Both the position numbers and the translations under genes were made by a program. Below, piece after piece: positions 36,400 to 44,610 of a stretch of 64,000 bases of DNA. Numbering within the stretch: position 1 is the stretch's first letter; the number at the start of each line of letters is the position of its first letter. This stretch comes from Croceimicrobium sp965656185 (GTDB taxonomy: Bacteria; Bacteroidota; Bacteroidia; Flavobacteriales; Schleiferiaceae), in the NCBI GenBank assembly GCA_965656185.1, contig CBFHJH010000007.1:80251-144250 (forward strand), given 5' to 3'. Below the pieces are notes generated by a model that had not been told where the DNA came from, made no database searches, and was given only the letters and a program-made list of their open reading frames with translations.

Positions 36400-37074
36400 A
36401 TGGATTTCGGAAAAGAATTTATGCAATATGCGGTTAAAGACCGCGGATTGAACTCCATGCACGTGGGGAAATATCTAGAATCGTCTTTAACTCCTTATAT
36501 TATTGAAGAGCGACAAATGAATGTGGCTCAAATGGACGTGTTCTCACGTTTAATGATGGATCGTATCATTTTCTTGGGCACTGGTATTAATGACCAAGTT
36601 GCTAATATCGTCCAAGCTCAGTTGTTGTTTCTCGAGTCGTCAGATTCCCAAAAAGACATTCAGATTTATTTGAATAGTCCGGGTGGGTCAGTTTATGCCG
36701 GTTTAGGAATTTATGATACCATGCAATTAGTTAAGCCTGATGTGGCTACTATTTGCACTGGAATGGCAGCTTCAATGGGAGCAGTGCTTTTATGTGCAGG
36801 TGCAGATGGTAAGCGTTCGGCGCTAAAGCATAGCCGAGTGATGATTCATCAACCGATGAGCGGCGCTCAGGGGCAGGCGAGTGATATGGAGATCGCCGTG
36901 CGCGAAGTACTGAAGATGAAGGAAGAATTGTATCGTATCATCGCCAACCATTCTAAGCAGCCCTTTGAAAAGGTAGAGGGTGATTCTGATCGTGATTACT
37001 GGATGTCTTCGCAAGAGGCAAAAGATTACGGTATGATCGATGAGGTACTTGATAGCCAACGAGGTCAAGACTAA
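36400..37074 (+). CDS. clpP: ATP-dependent Clp protease proteolytic subunit
   Basis: 224 residues from the ATG at 36400 (a longer frame from 36370 adds 10 residues that overlap the terminator and lack family similarity). The serine protease forms double heptameric rings that degrade substrates fed by ClpX. The catalytic triad is visible: S125 in GMAASMGA, H150 in RVMIHQPMSG and D199 in DRDYW. The N-terminal extension of about 30 residues before SSLTPYIIEERQ may be a short propeptide. Confidence 0.96.
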   Translation: MDFGKEFMQYAVKDRGLNSMHVGKYLESSLTPYIIEERQMNVAQMDVFSRLMMDRIIFLGTGINDQVANIVQAQLLFLESSDSQKDIQIYLNSPGGSVYAGLGIYDTMQLVKPDVATICTGMAASMGAVLLCAGADGKRSALKHSRVMIHQPMSGAQGQASDMEIAVREVLKMKEELYRIIANHSKQPFEKVEGDSDRDYWMSSQEAKDYGMIDEVLDSQRGQD

Positions 37075-37101
37075 ATACGTTAGTATTAAGAGTTTATAAA
37101 T

Positions 37102-37133
37102 GGAATCCATTCCAAGCTACTGGAATGGATTCC
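37102..37133 (+). terminator. Perfect 12-bp inverted repeat between clpP and clpX
   Basis: GGAATCCATTCC at 37102-37113 pairs with GGAATGGATTCC at 37122-37133 across an 8-base loop, followed by GTATTTTTG. It may terminate clpP, but the following T tract also forms a -7-like element for clpX. Confidence 0.6.
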
Positions 37134-37134
37134 G

Positions 37135-37142
37135 TATTTTTG
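37135..37142 (+). promoter_or_regulatory. Probable -7 element of clpX
   Basis: TATTTTTG matches TAnnTTTG and ends 15 bases before the clpX ATG. It abuts the inverted repeat, so the -33 region would fall inside the hairpin. Confidence 0.45.
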
Positions 37143-37157
37143 CATTTTACATTTGTT

Positions 37158-38411
37158 ATGAGCTCCAAAAAGGAAAGTTTAAGTTGTTCGTTTTGTGGTC
37201 GTGAGAAAAAAGACACCAATGTCTTGATCGCGGGCATAAACGGGCACATATGTGATCACTGCATTCGCCAAGCCTATGGTATTGTGGTGGAGGAGATGAA
37301 TACGAAAGAGCATAAGGAGCTGAGCAAGTCCCTTCGCCTGGTGAAACCGCGAGAGATCAAGAAGTTTCTGGACGAGTATGTTATTGGCCAGGACGAAGCG
37401 AAGCGAATTTTGTCGGTAGCGGTTTATAACCACTATAAACGCCTCAACGCCGTGCAAGATGAGGCCAAAGAAGATGTGGTGGAAATCGACAAGTCTAACA
37501 TTATGTTGGTGGGTGAAACGGGCACCGGTAAAACCCTCTTAGCTCGTACTATAGCTAAAATGTTGAACGTCCCATTTACCATAGTAGATGCCACGGTTCT
37601 TACCGAGGCAGGTTATGTTGGTGAAGACGTAGAAAGTATTTTGACTCGTTTACTACAAGCGGCCGATTATGATCAAAAGGCTGCAGAAAGAGGGATTATT
37701 TTCATCGATGAGGTAGATAAGATCGCCCGTAAAAGTGATAATCCATCCATTACGCGAGACGTAAGTGGAGAAGGGGTGCAGCAAGCCTTACTTAAGTTAC
37801 TGGAAGGCACTAAGGTGAACGTGCCTCCTCAAGGTGGTCGCAAGCACCCTGATCAAAAGTTTATCGAAGTAGATACGCGCAATATTTTATTCATTGCTGG
37901 AGGAGCTTTTGATGGAATCAGCCGTCATATTGCCAATCGTTTAAATACTCGAGCAGTAGGTTTTCATTCTTCTCAAGACCGAGAAAGTTTCGACGAGCAG
38001 AATATGCTGCAATACGTAGCTCCCCAAGACTTAAAGAGCTTTGGTTTAATACCTGAGTTGATCGGTCGTATTCCAGTTTTAACGCATCTAAACCCGCTTA
38101 CTCGAGATGTGCTCAAGCAGATCTTGACCGAGCCTAAGAACGCTATTATCAAGCAATATGTAGAATTGCTTAAAATGGATAAAGTGGACCTTAACTTTAA
38201 AGAAGAGGCCATTGATTATGTAGTAGATAAAGCGATCGAATTTAAATTAGGAGCGCGCGGGTTACGTTCGATCATTGAATCGATCCTAACTGATGCCATG
38301 TTCGAGCTTCCCGGCGAAGTAGAGGATGGTCACAGCTTAATTGTGGATGAAACTTACGCTGCAGAGCGCATCAATAAAATGTCGATGAATGCCCTAAAAG
38401 CGGTGAGCTAA
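37158..38411 (+). CDS. clpX: ATP-dependent Clp protease ATP-binding subunit ClpX
   Basis: 417 residues from the ATG at 37158; the longer frame from 37125 would run through the hairpin. This AAA+ unfoldase delivers substrates to ClpP. It has an N-terminal zinc-binding domain (CSFCGREKKD, then CDHC), Walker A GETGTGKT, Walker B IIFIDEVDKIA, the pore loop GYVGED and the ClpP-docking loop region with LIGRIPV (IGF-type loop variant nearby), plus sensor 2 in GARGLRSIIE. It stands directly after clpP. Confidence 0.97.
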   Translation: MSSKKESLSCSFCGREKKDTNVLIAGINGHICDHCIRQAYGIVVEEMNTKEHKELSKSLRLVKPREIKKFLDEYVIGQDEAKRILSVAVYNHYKRLNAVQDEAKEDVVEIDKSNIMLVGETGTGKTLLARTIAKMLNVPFTIVDATVLTEAGYVGEDVESILTRLLQAADYDQKAAERGIIFIDEVDKIARKSDNPSITRDVSGEGVQQALLKLLEGTKVNVPPQGGRKHPDQKFIEVDTRNILFIAGGAFDGISRHIANRLNTRAVGFHSSQDRESFDEQNMLQYVAPQDLKSFGLIPELIGRIPVLTHLNPLTRDVLKQILTEPKNAIIKQYVELLKMDKVDLNFKEEAIDYVVDKAIEFKLGARGLRSIIESILTDAMFELPGEVEDGHSLIVDETYAAERINKMSMNALKAVS

Positions 38412-38905
38412 GAAGGTATTTCGATCTTTTTATAAGTCAAAAACTCAAAGGTGTGGGCGTGTTTATCGTCCGCCTCTTTTTTTTCACCCCTAGCCAGCTT
38501 CCATTTATTGTTATCGAACTCGGGGAAAAAGGTGTCACCTTCGTATTCGGAATGAATAAGAGTCAGTTCTATAGTGTTCGCAATAGCTAATGCCTGCTTG
38601 TAAATCTGGGCTCCTCCAATAATGAAAGGCTGGTCATCATCTTTCACCAGTTTAATTGCTTCTTCCAAGCTATGGGCCATTAAGCAACCTTCAGCTCGGT
38701 AGTCTTCTTGCCGACTGATAACGATATTGACCCGTTTAGGTAATGGGCGCATCATGCTCTCATAGGTTTTCCTACCCATAATCACGTGATGGCCGCTGGT
38801 AAGGGATTTAAAATGTTTTAGGTCATCTGGAAAATGCCAAATTAAGTCGTTGTCTTTACCGATTACCCTGTTCTGTGCCATAGCGGCAATTAGTGTAAGA
38901 TTCAT
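38408..38905 (-). CDS. folA: Dihydrofolate reductase
   Basis: 165 residues. It reduces dihydrofolate to tetrahydrofolate with NADPH, regenerating the cofactor consumed by thymidylate synthase, which is encoded two genes upstream in the same operon. Motifs: MNLTLIAAMAQNRVIGKDNDLIWHFPDDLKHF (substrate site, with the catalytic acid D in PDD), HHVIMGRKTYES and FIIGGAQIYKQAL. The end overlaps clpX by 4 bases. Confidence 0.97.
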   Translation of the reverse strand: MNLTLIAAMAQNRVIGKDNDLIWHFPDDLKHFKSLTSGHHVIMGRKTYESMMRPLPKRVNIVISRQEDYRAEGCLMAHSLEEAIKLVKDDDQPFIIGGAQIYKQALAIANTIELTLIHSEYEGDTFFPEFDNNKWKLARGEKKEADDKHAHTFEFLTYKKIEIPS

Positions 38906-38908
38906 AAT

Positions 38909-39370
38909 TTATTCTTCCAATTTGGCATTGATAGGAATGGTGAAGGACATCCGAACTGGTTGGCCATCTACAATCGCGGGATGAGTTACTTTGAAGGCCC
39001 TTATTACCCTAAGCGCTTCACGATCTAAGTCCTCACTCACACTCCTTGTCACTATAACGTTGCTTATTCTGGCGTCCTTTTCAATAATAAAGTCCACGTA
39101 AATCTTACCCTGAATTCCAGCTTTTTTATCTTCCTTAGGATAATTGAAATTCTGCGACACGTGGTTTAGAATGCTTTTAACAAAGCAGTCCTTTAAAACG
39201 GCATTGCTCGCCTGGTCGTCACATCCCAAGGCAACAGGGACCTTATCTACCCCAGTATAGTTCGATGATTCTTCCTCATGTTCCCCGGAGGTAATTTCTT
39301 GACTCTTCAAGCTGTAGCTTGAAAAAGAAAATAGGGCTAATAGAATGAATTGGAAGATGCCTGGCTTCAT
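38909..39370 (-). CDS. Secreted TonB C-terminal domain protein without membrane anchor
   Basis: 153 residues. A signal-peptide-like start (about 1-23, ending SLKSQ) is followed by a short acidic stretch and a TonB-type C-terminal domain (about 75-153: IQGKIYVDFIIEKDARISNVIVTRSV, DREALRVI, VRMSFTIPI). There is no Pro-rich spacer and no clear uncleaved anchor, so it cannot be a standard energy transducer. A Cys pair precedes the domain (LGCDDQASNAVLKDCF), matching the tonB paralogue at 21227-21991. It lies between thyA (8 bases) and folA (3 bases), in an operon with no obvious functional link. It may interact with another TonB-system protein in the periplasm. Confidence 0.8.
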   Translation of the reverse strand: MKPGIFQFILLALFSFSSYSLKSQEITSGEHEEESSNYTGVDKVPVALGCDDQASNAVLKDCFVKSILNHVSQNFNYPKEDKKAGIQGKIYVDFIIEKDARISNVIVTRSVSEDLDREALRVIRAFKVTHPAIVDGQPVRMSFTIPINAKLEE

Positions 39371-39378
39371 GATTGAAT

Positions 39379-40284
39379 TTAAACGGCTACCTGTGCACGT
39401 ATTGCAGGATGGGGGTCATAATTAAGTAACTCAAAGTCCTCAAATTTAAAATCAAAAAGGCTTTTGATTTCAGGGTTGATCTGCATTTGAGCTAAGGGGC
39501 GGAAATCGCGACTCAATTGCTCACGACTTTGTTCTAAATGATTCTCATAAAGGTGCGCATCACCAAATGTGTGAACGAAATCGCCTAGTTCAAATCCGCA
39601 AACTTGAGCGATCATCATTGTAAATAAAGCATAAGAAGCAATGTTAAAAGGTACCCCTAAAAACACATCTGCCGAGCGCTGGTAAAGCTGACAGCTTAAT
39701 TTATTATCGGCCACATAAAACTGAAATAAGGTATGGCAGGGTGGCAAGCCTGATTTGGCCATTACCGGAACATCCTTAGGGTTCCACGCGGAGATAATAT
39801 GACGGCGACTATCTGGCTTGTTTTTGAGATCTTCCAAAAGTCCTTTTATCTGATCTACTCCTTCGAAATTTCGCCATTGCCTGCCGTAAACTGGGCCTAG
39901 TTCTCCCCATTCTTTAGCAAATGACTCATCCTCTACGATTTGGCTCTTGAAACTGCTAAGTTCTTCCTTCCACTCGGCGGAGTACTTAGGTAATTTGTCG
40001 GCTAAGCCTTTTTGTACTAAGTAGTTTTGAAAAGGCCATTCGTTCCAAATATTAACCCCGTTCTTAACTAAATAACGGATGTTGGTGTCTCCCGCAATGA
40101 ACCAGAGTAATTCGTGAATGATAGACTTGAGGTGGATTTTTTTAGTGGTAACTAATGGAAAGCCTTCTTGCAAATTGAAACGCATCTGATAACCAAAAAC
40201 TGATAAAGTATTAATGCCAGTGCGGTTTTCCTTCATCACCCCATTATCTAGGATGTGTTGCATGAGATCGTGATATTGCTTCAT
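39379..40284 (-). CDS. thyA: Thymidylate synthase
   Basis: 301 residues, somewhat longer than the 264 of Escherichia coli because of an insertion around residues 85-125. It methylates dUMP to dTMP using methylene-tetrahydrofolate and releases dihydrofolate, the substrate of folA downstream. The catalytic Cys is C183 in LPPCHTLFQFYV. Other signatures: DNGVMKENRTGINTLSVFGYQMRF, GELGPVYGRQWR, DSRRHIISAWNP and SCQLYQRSADVFLGVPFNIASYALF. Confidence 0.97.
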   Translation of the reverse strand: MKQYHDLMQHILDNGVMKENRTGINTLSVFGYQMRFNLQEGFPLVTTKKIHLKSIIHELLWFIAGDTNIRYLVKNGVNIWNEWPFQNYLVQKGLADKLPKYSAEWKEELSSFKSQIVEDESFAKEWGELGPVYGRQWRNFEGVDQIKGLLEDLKNKPDSRRHIISAWNPKDVPVMAKSGLPPCHTLFQFYVADNKLSCQLYQRSADVFLGVPFNIASYALFTMMIAQVCGFELGDFVHTFGDAHLYENHLEQSREQLSRDFRPLAQMQINPEIKSLFDFKFEDFELLNYDPHPAIRAQVAV

Positions 40285-40428
40285 CTGCTTTCCTTTAAGG
40301 GTAAAAATAGAACAAGGAATCGGAACAGCTATTTTGCTTGTGGACTAATTCCGAAGCTTGTTAATTTCTTTTTAGATGGATAGCATTTTTAAATTTTATT
40401 GGCCAATTTAGGCTCAAATTTGAATTAT

Positions 40429-42228
40429 ATGGCGCGCATCCATGATAAGCTTCTCATTGAATGTTCCTGGGAGGTATGTAATCAGATCGGTGGGATATAT
40501 ACGGTTCTAAGGTCTAAGGTACCAGCAATGATTGAGCAATGGGGCGATAATTATTGCTTGCTAGGGCCATTAAATGATCCAAATATAGATGCGGAATTAG
40601 AAGATATTACCGATCTAAGTGACCCCATTGCTCGGGCAGTACAAAAGCTAAGAGATGAAGGGGTAGAAGCGCGCTACGCTCGCTGGTTGGTTACTGGTCG
40701 TCCTAAGGTAGTGTTGATTAGGCCAGACCATTACTTTAATCAACTGCCAGAAATTCAAGCCCATTATCAGAAGAGCTTCGGCTTAAGCCAAGATGCCAAC
40801 AATAAGCTTTTTAATGAAATGCTTGTTTGGGCCAAGGCTAATTTGAAGTTTTTACTGGCTCTAGAAAAAGAGACAGCGGCTAAAAATATTATTTGCCATT
40901 TTCACGAATGGATGGCCGCTGCCCCCATCTTAGATTTAAAGGAGCTGCTGCCGGATCTAGCTACCGTATTTACCACGCATGCTACGATTTTAGGGCGTTA
41001 TTTAGCCATGAGTTACCCAAGCTTCTATGAGCAGTTAGCCGACTTTGACTGGCGTAAAGAAGCGCGCCATTTTGGGATCTTACCTTTGGTGGAGTTAGAG
41101 CGGATGGCGGCTAATCGAGCCAAAAGCTTTACTACGGTTAGTGAGGTCACAGCCTTGGAGTGTGAGCATTTGTTAGCGAAAAAACCAGATGAGGTTACAC
41201 CCAACGGACTCAACATCAAGCGCTACGTGGCCATGCACGAAGTGCAAAACAAGCACCAGCAATTTAAGGAGCACGTGCACGACTTTACCATTGGGCATTT
41301 CTTTCCTTCCTATTCCTTCGATCTTGAAAATACGCTCTACTTTTTTACTTCTGGCCGTTATGAGTTCAGTAATAAAGGATACGACATAAGTCTTAAGGCT
41401 TTGCAGAAGCTGAACGCCAGGATGAAAAAAGAAGGAATGGACACCACGGTGGTGATGTTTTTTATTACCCAGAGAGATACCTGGTCGATAAACCCCAAGG
41501 TATTGCAATCTAACGGAGTTTTACAGGAGATCCGCAAGAGCGTCCGGTCTATTGAACAGCAAATCGGCAGTCGCTTGTTAAGAGCAGCAGTTAGTTCAGA
41601 TAAGGATCATCGCTTACCCGATACCAGTGCCATGGTAGATGATTATTGGAAATTACGTTACCGACGAACCATTCAATCCTGGAAGTCGGAGGAATGGCCT
41701 TATATCATCACGCACAATTTGAAGGATGATCAAGGAGATCAGATCCTTAACGAGATGCGGGCCTTGGAAATGTTTAATAGTCCATTAGACAAGGTGAAGG
41801 TGGTTTATCATCCCGAATTCATTAAAAGCACCAACCCCTTATTTGGGGTCGACTACAATGACTTTGTGCGCGGTTGTCATTTGGGCATCTTTCCGAGTTA
41901 TTATGAGCCTTGGGGTTACACACCTTTAGAGTGTATTGCACGGGGGGTGGCCACCGTTACTTCCGACCTTTCCGGATTTGGAAAGTATGTGCAAGGGATG
42001 GAAGAAGCTAAAGAAGATCAGGGGATATTTGTTCTGCGGCGAGAGAATCGCAAGGAAGAAGACGCAGTCGAGGATCTAGCGACTTACCTCTATCATTTTG
42101 TTAAACACAATAGACGCTATCGGATCATTCAGCGGTCTAGAGCAGAAGATTTTTCTGAGCACTTCGATTGGAAGAACCTTTTGCATCACTATGAAAAAGC
42201 CTATGCTAAAGCCTTGAAAGCTAAATAA
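40429..42228 (+). CDS. Glycogen synthase, GT3 (animal/fungal-like) family
   Basis: 599 residues from the ATG at 40429, chosen over a TTG at 40399 because MARIHDKLLIECSWEVCNQIGGIYTV aligns to the GT3 opening. It extends alpha-1,4-glucan from a nucleotide sugar, usually UDP-glucose. Signatures are ECSWEVCNQIGGIYTVL, FTTHATILGRYLA, a GYDISLKAL motif and the C-terminal FPSYYEPWGYTPLECIARGVATVTSDLSGFG block that holds the catalytic Glu. This differs from the bacterial GlgA (GT5) family. It is monocistronic; no branching or debranching enzyme is nearby. Confidence 0.92.
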   Translation: MARIHDKLLIECSWEVCNQIGGIYTVLRSKVPAMIEQWGDNYCLLGPLNDPNIDAELEDITDLSDPIARAVQKLRDEGVEARYARWLVTGRPKVVLIRPDHYFNQLPEIQAHYQKSFGLSQDANNKLFNEMLVWAKANLKFLLALEKETAAKNIICHFHEWMAAAPILDLKELLPDLATVFTTHATILGRYLAMSYPSFYEQLADFDWRKEARHFGILPLVELERMAANRAKSFTTVSEVTALECEHLLAKKPDEVTPNGLNIKRYVAMHEVQNKHQQFKEHVHDFTIGHFFPSYSFDLENTLYFFTSGRYEFSNKGYDISLKALQKLNARMKKEGMDTTVVMFFITQRDTWSINPKVLQSNGVLQEIRKSVRSIEQQIGSRLLRAAVSSDKDHRLPDTSAMVDDYWKLRYRRTIQSWKSEEWPYIITHNLKDDQGDQILNEMRALEMFNSPLDKVKVVYHPEFIKSTNPLFGVDYNDFVRGCHLGIFPSYYEPWGYTPLECIARGVATVTSDLSGFGKYVQGMEEAKEDQGIFVLRRENRKEEDAVEDLATYLYHFVKHNRRYRIIQRSRAEDFSEHFDWKNLLHHYEKAYAKALKAK

Positions 42229-42233
42229 CTTCT

Positions 42234-43964
42234 TTAGATAAGCATTCCCACGATTACCGCCGTGAAGAGGCTGGCCATAGTGCCCGCGATCAAAGCTTTA
42301 AATCCGAGGCGTGAAAGGTCACCTTTGCGAGAGGGTGCGATGGAACCAATGCCGCCAATTTGAATACCAATACTGGCAAAATTGGAAAAGCCACAAAGGA
42401 TATAAGTGGCGATTATGATGGATTTTTCTGAACTGAACTTCCCGGCTTCCATCAATTCACCCAGCGATACGTATGCTACGAACTCATTTAAAATGGTCTT
42501 TTCTCCTAAGAGCTGGCCCACTAAAAAGATATCCTCGTTAGCCACTCCCATTAACCAAGTGATAGGAGCCAAACAATAGCCTAGGATAAATTCCATCGAA
42601 AAGCCGTCGTACTGGCCGTTGGTAAAACTGAGTACCCAATTATTTAAGCCGGTAAACTCACCAATAAAATCAGTAAGGATCGCATTGAACATAGCAACCA
42701 GAGCGATAAAGACCAGGAGCATGGCCCCAACATTCACCGCCAACTTCAGACCATCGGTGGTGCCGTTGGTAATCGCTTCTAAAGCATTGTCGCCAATTTT
42801 CTGTTTACCTAAATGCATTTCATTATTTACCTGCTTTGTTTCGGGCAGTAAGATCTTGGCCGCAACCACTGCTGCTGGGGCACTCATAACAGAAGCGGCT
42901 ACCAGGTGTTTGGCAAAGAAAGTTTGTTGAACAACATCATCTCCACCCAAAAAGCCAATATAGGCCGCTAATACGCCACCGGCAATGGTGGCCATTCCTC
43001 CGCTCATGATACAGAGCAGCTCGCTTCGGGTCATTTTGTTGATGTAGGGCTTCACCAATAGCGGCGATTCAGTTTGACCGAGAAAGATGTTTCCGGCGGC
43101 CGAAAGTGCTTCTGCCCCACTTAACCTCATGGTGCGCTTCATGATCCAGGCAAAAGCATAAACGATCTTTTGCATTACTCCATAGTAAAACAATAAGCTG
43201 GTTAGCGCGGAGAAAAAGATTACCGTAGGGAGGACCTTAAAGGCGAAAATATAGCCTAAAGAACTAGTTTCATTAATTAACTCCCCGAAGAGAAACCGGG
43301 CACCAACGTCGGTGAAGCTCAGGAGGATCACGAACTTTTCAGAGAGCCAATCGAAGGCGTTTCGGATAAAGCCCACTTTTAAGATAGCTAAAGCAAAGGT
43401 GATCTGGATGATTAAACCTTTAATGACCAAAGGCCAATTCACGGAGCGCCTTTTGGATGAAAGTCCGAAGCTGATGCCAATGAGTATGATCAGGCCCAGT
43501 AAGCCTCGAGCCAAGGCTGCTAGATCGAAACCTTCTTTAGTGAAGTCGTAGTCGATCGGTAATTTTTTTAGGTTGCTGCTGCCAGTACCAGCGATATTTT
43601 CTTCCTGTAAAATGCGGCCAAAGCGATAATGAACGCCGTTTTCTTCGATATCTAAGAGGCTATCACTAAGCTCGGCAATGCGGTAAAAGCGATTGGTGTC
43701 GGAAGGTAAGTGGTAATGAAAACTTAATACCGCTCCAAGGCTATCCTCAATTAGGGAATAAGTTCCCCTCGCCTTAAGGTCTTTGGCTGCTAGTTGATAA
43801 TAAAAGCTATCATTATCGAAGATCTTTAGACTATCTTGATTTGAGATATTAAATAGTGAGTGCTGTTCTTTTTCGATCGAAATGAAGCGCCACTCACCAA
43901 TAAGTGACTGAGCGTTGATCGAAACGGTGCATATCAGCAGTAGGAGGAGTTTGGTTAGGCGCAT
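42234..43964 (-). CDS. Concentrative nucleoside transporter with N-terminal periplasmic domain
   Basis: 576 residues. The C-terminal 430 residues are a NupC/CNT sodium- or proton-coupled nucleoside transporter: the family motifs GNIFLGQTESPLLVKPYI, MTRSELLCIMSGGMATIAGGVLAAY, and the last helices with GFSNFASIGIQIGGIG are all present. The first about 135 residues are different: a signal peptide (1-18, SINAQ) and a small beta-rich domain (LIGEWRFISIEKEQ, then YRFGRIL) resembling lipocalin-like folds, exposed to the periplasm. It may import nucleosides for the salvage kinases encoded at 50.4 and 58.2 kb. Confidence 0.92.
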   Translation of the reverse strand: MRLTKLLLLLICTVSINAQSLIGEWRFISIEKEQHSLFNISNQDSLKIFDNDSFYYQLAAKDLKARGTYSLIEDSLGAVLSFHYHLPSDTNRFYRIAELSDSLLDIEENGVHYRFGRILQEENIAGTGSSNLKKLPIDYDFTKEGFDLAALARGLLGLIILIGISFGLSSKRRSVNWPLVIKGLIIQITFALAILKVGFIRNAFDWLSEKFVILLSFTDVGARFLFGELINETSSLGYIFAFKVLPTVIFFSALTSLLFYYGVMQKIVYAFAWIMKRTMRLSGAEALSAAGNIFLGQTESPLLVKPYINKMTRSELLCIMSGGMATIAGGVLAAYIGFLGGDDVVQQTFFAKHLVAASVMSAPAAVVAAKILLPETKQVNNEMHLGKQKIGDNALEAITNGTTDGLKLAVNVGAMLLVFIALVAMFNAILTDFIGEFTGLNNWVLSFTNGQYDGFSMEFILGYCLAPITWLMGVANEDIFLVGQLLGEKTILNEFVAYVSLGELMEAGKFSSEKSIIIATYILCGFSNFASIGIQIGGIGSIAPSRKGDLSRLGFKALIAGTMASLFTAVIVGMLI

Positions 43965-43986
43965 GGTCTTGGTTTAAGCGGTCTTC

Positions 43987-44610
43987 TTATTGCTCTTCTC
44001 CGGATTCTCGTTTGTCGATTTCATCCCTGATGCGGGCGGCTTTTTCGTAATCCTCATTTTGCACCGCTTGATCTAATTGCTTTTTTAAGCTGTCGAGGCT
44101 ATTGGTCGAGAGCAAACCAGATTTACTGCCTTTAGAGGGCTTTTCTTCCGTTTTAGGAGTCTCGCTAGGATTATCGGTACTCACTTCACTACCCCCTTCC
44201 TGCAGGATGATACCGGCTTTATCTAGGATATCTCCATAAGTGTAGATCGGGGTCTTGAAACGAATTGCGAGAGCGACTGCATCCGAAGTCCTGGCGTCTA
44301 AACTATGTTCCTCACCGTCACGATCACAAACCAAGATGGAGTAAAAAACTCCATCTTGTAATTTGTGAATCAAAACTTCTTTAATTTGAATCCTGAATTG
44401 GTCGGCAAAATTCTTAAAAAGGTCGTGGGTTAGGGGCCTTGGTGGATTCATATCCTTTTCAAGGGCGATGGCAATACTCTGCGCTTCAAAGCCACCAATA
44501 ATAATTGGTAGCCTTCTTTCCCCGTTTTCTTCTCCTAAGACTAGGGCATAGGCCCCACTTTGGGTTTGACTGTAGGAGAGACCTTTTACAAAGAGCCTAA
44601 TGCGATCCAT
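43987..44610 (-). CDS. Bifunctional nuclease (BFN, DUF151) family protein with UVR motif
   Basis: 207 residues. The BFN/DUF151 domain covers about 1-135 (LGEENGERRLPIIIGGFEAQSIAIAL, then PRPLTHDLF, then DGEEHSLDARTSDAVALAIRFKTPIY). In related bacterial and plant proteins the domain has RNase and DNase activity. A low-complexity linker leads to a C-terminal UvrB/UvrC-type helical hairpin (LKKQLDQAVQNEDYEKAARIRDEI). Its ATG directly abuts the etfA stop, so it is the last gene of an etfB-etfA-BFN operon. Confidence 0.93.
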   Translation of the reverse strand: MDRIRLFVKGLSYSQTQSGAYALVLGEENGERRLPIIIGGFEAQSIAIALEKDMNPPRPLTHDLFKNFADQFRIQIKEVLIHKLQDGVFYSILVCDRDGEEHSLDARTSDAVALAIRFKTPIYTYGDILDKAGIILQEGGSEVSTDNPSETPKTEEKPSKGSKSGLLSTNSLDSLKKQLDQAVQNEDYEKAARIRDEIDKRESGEEQ

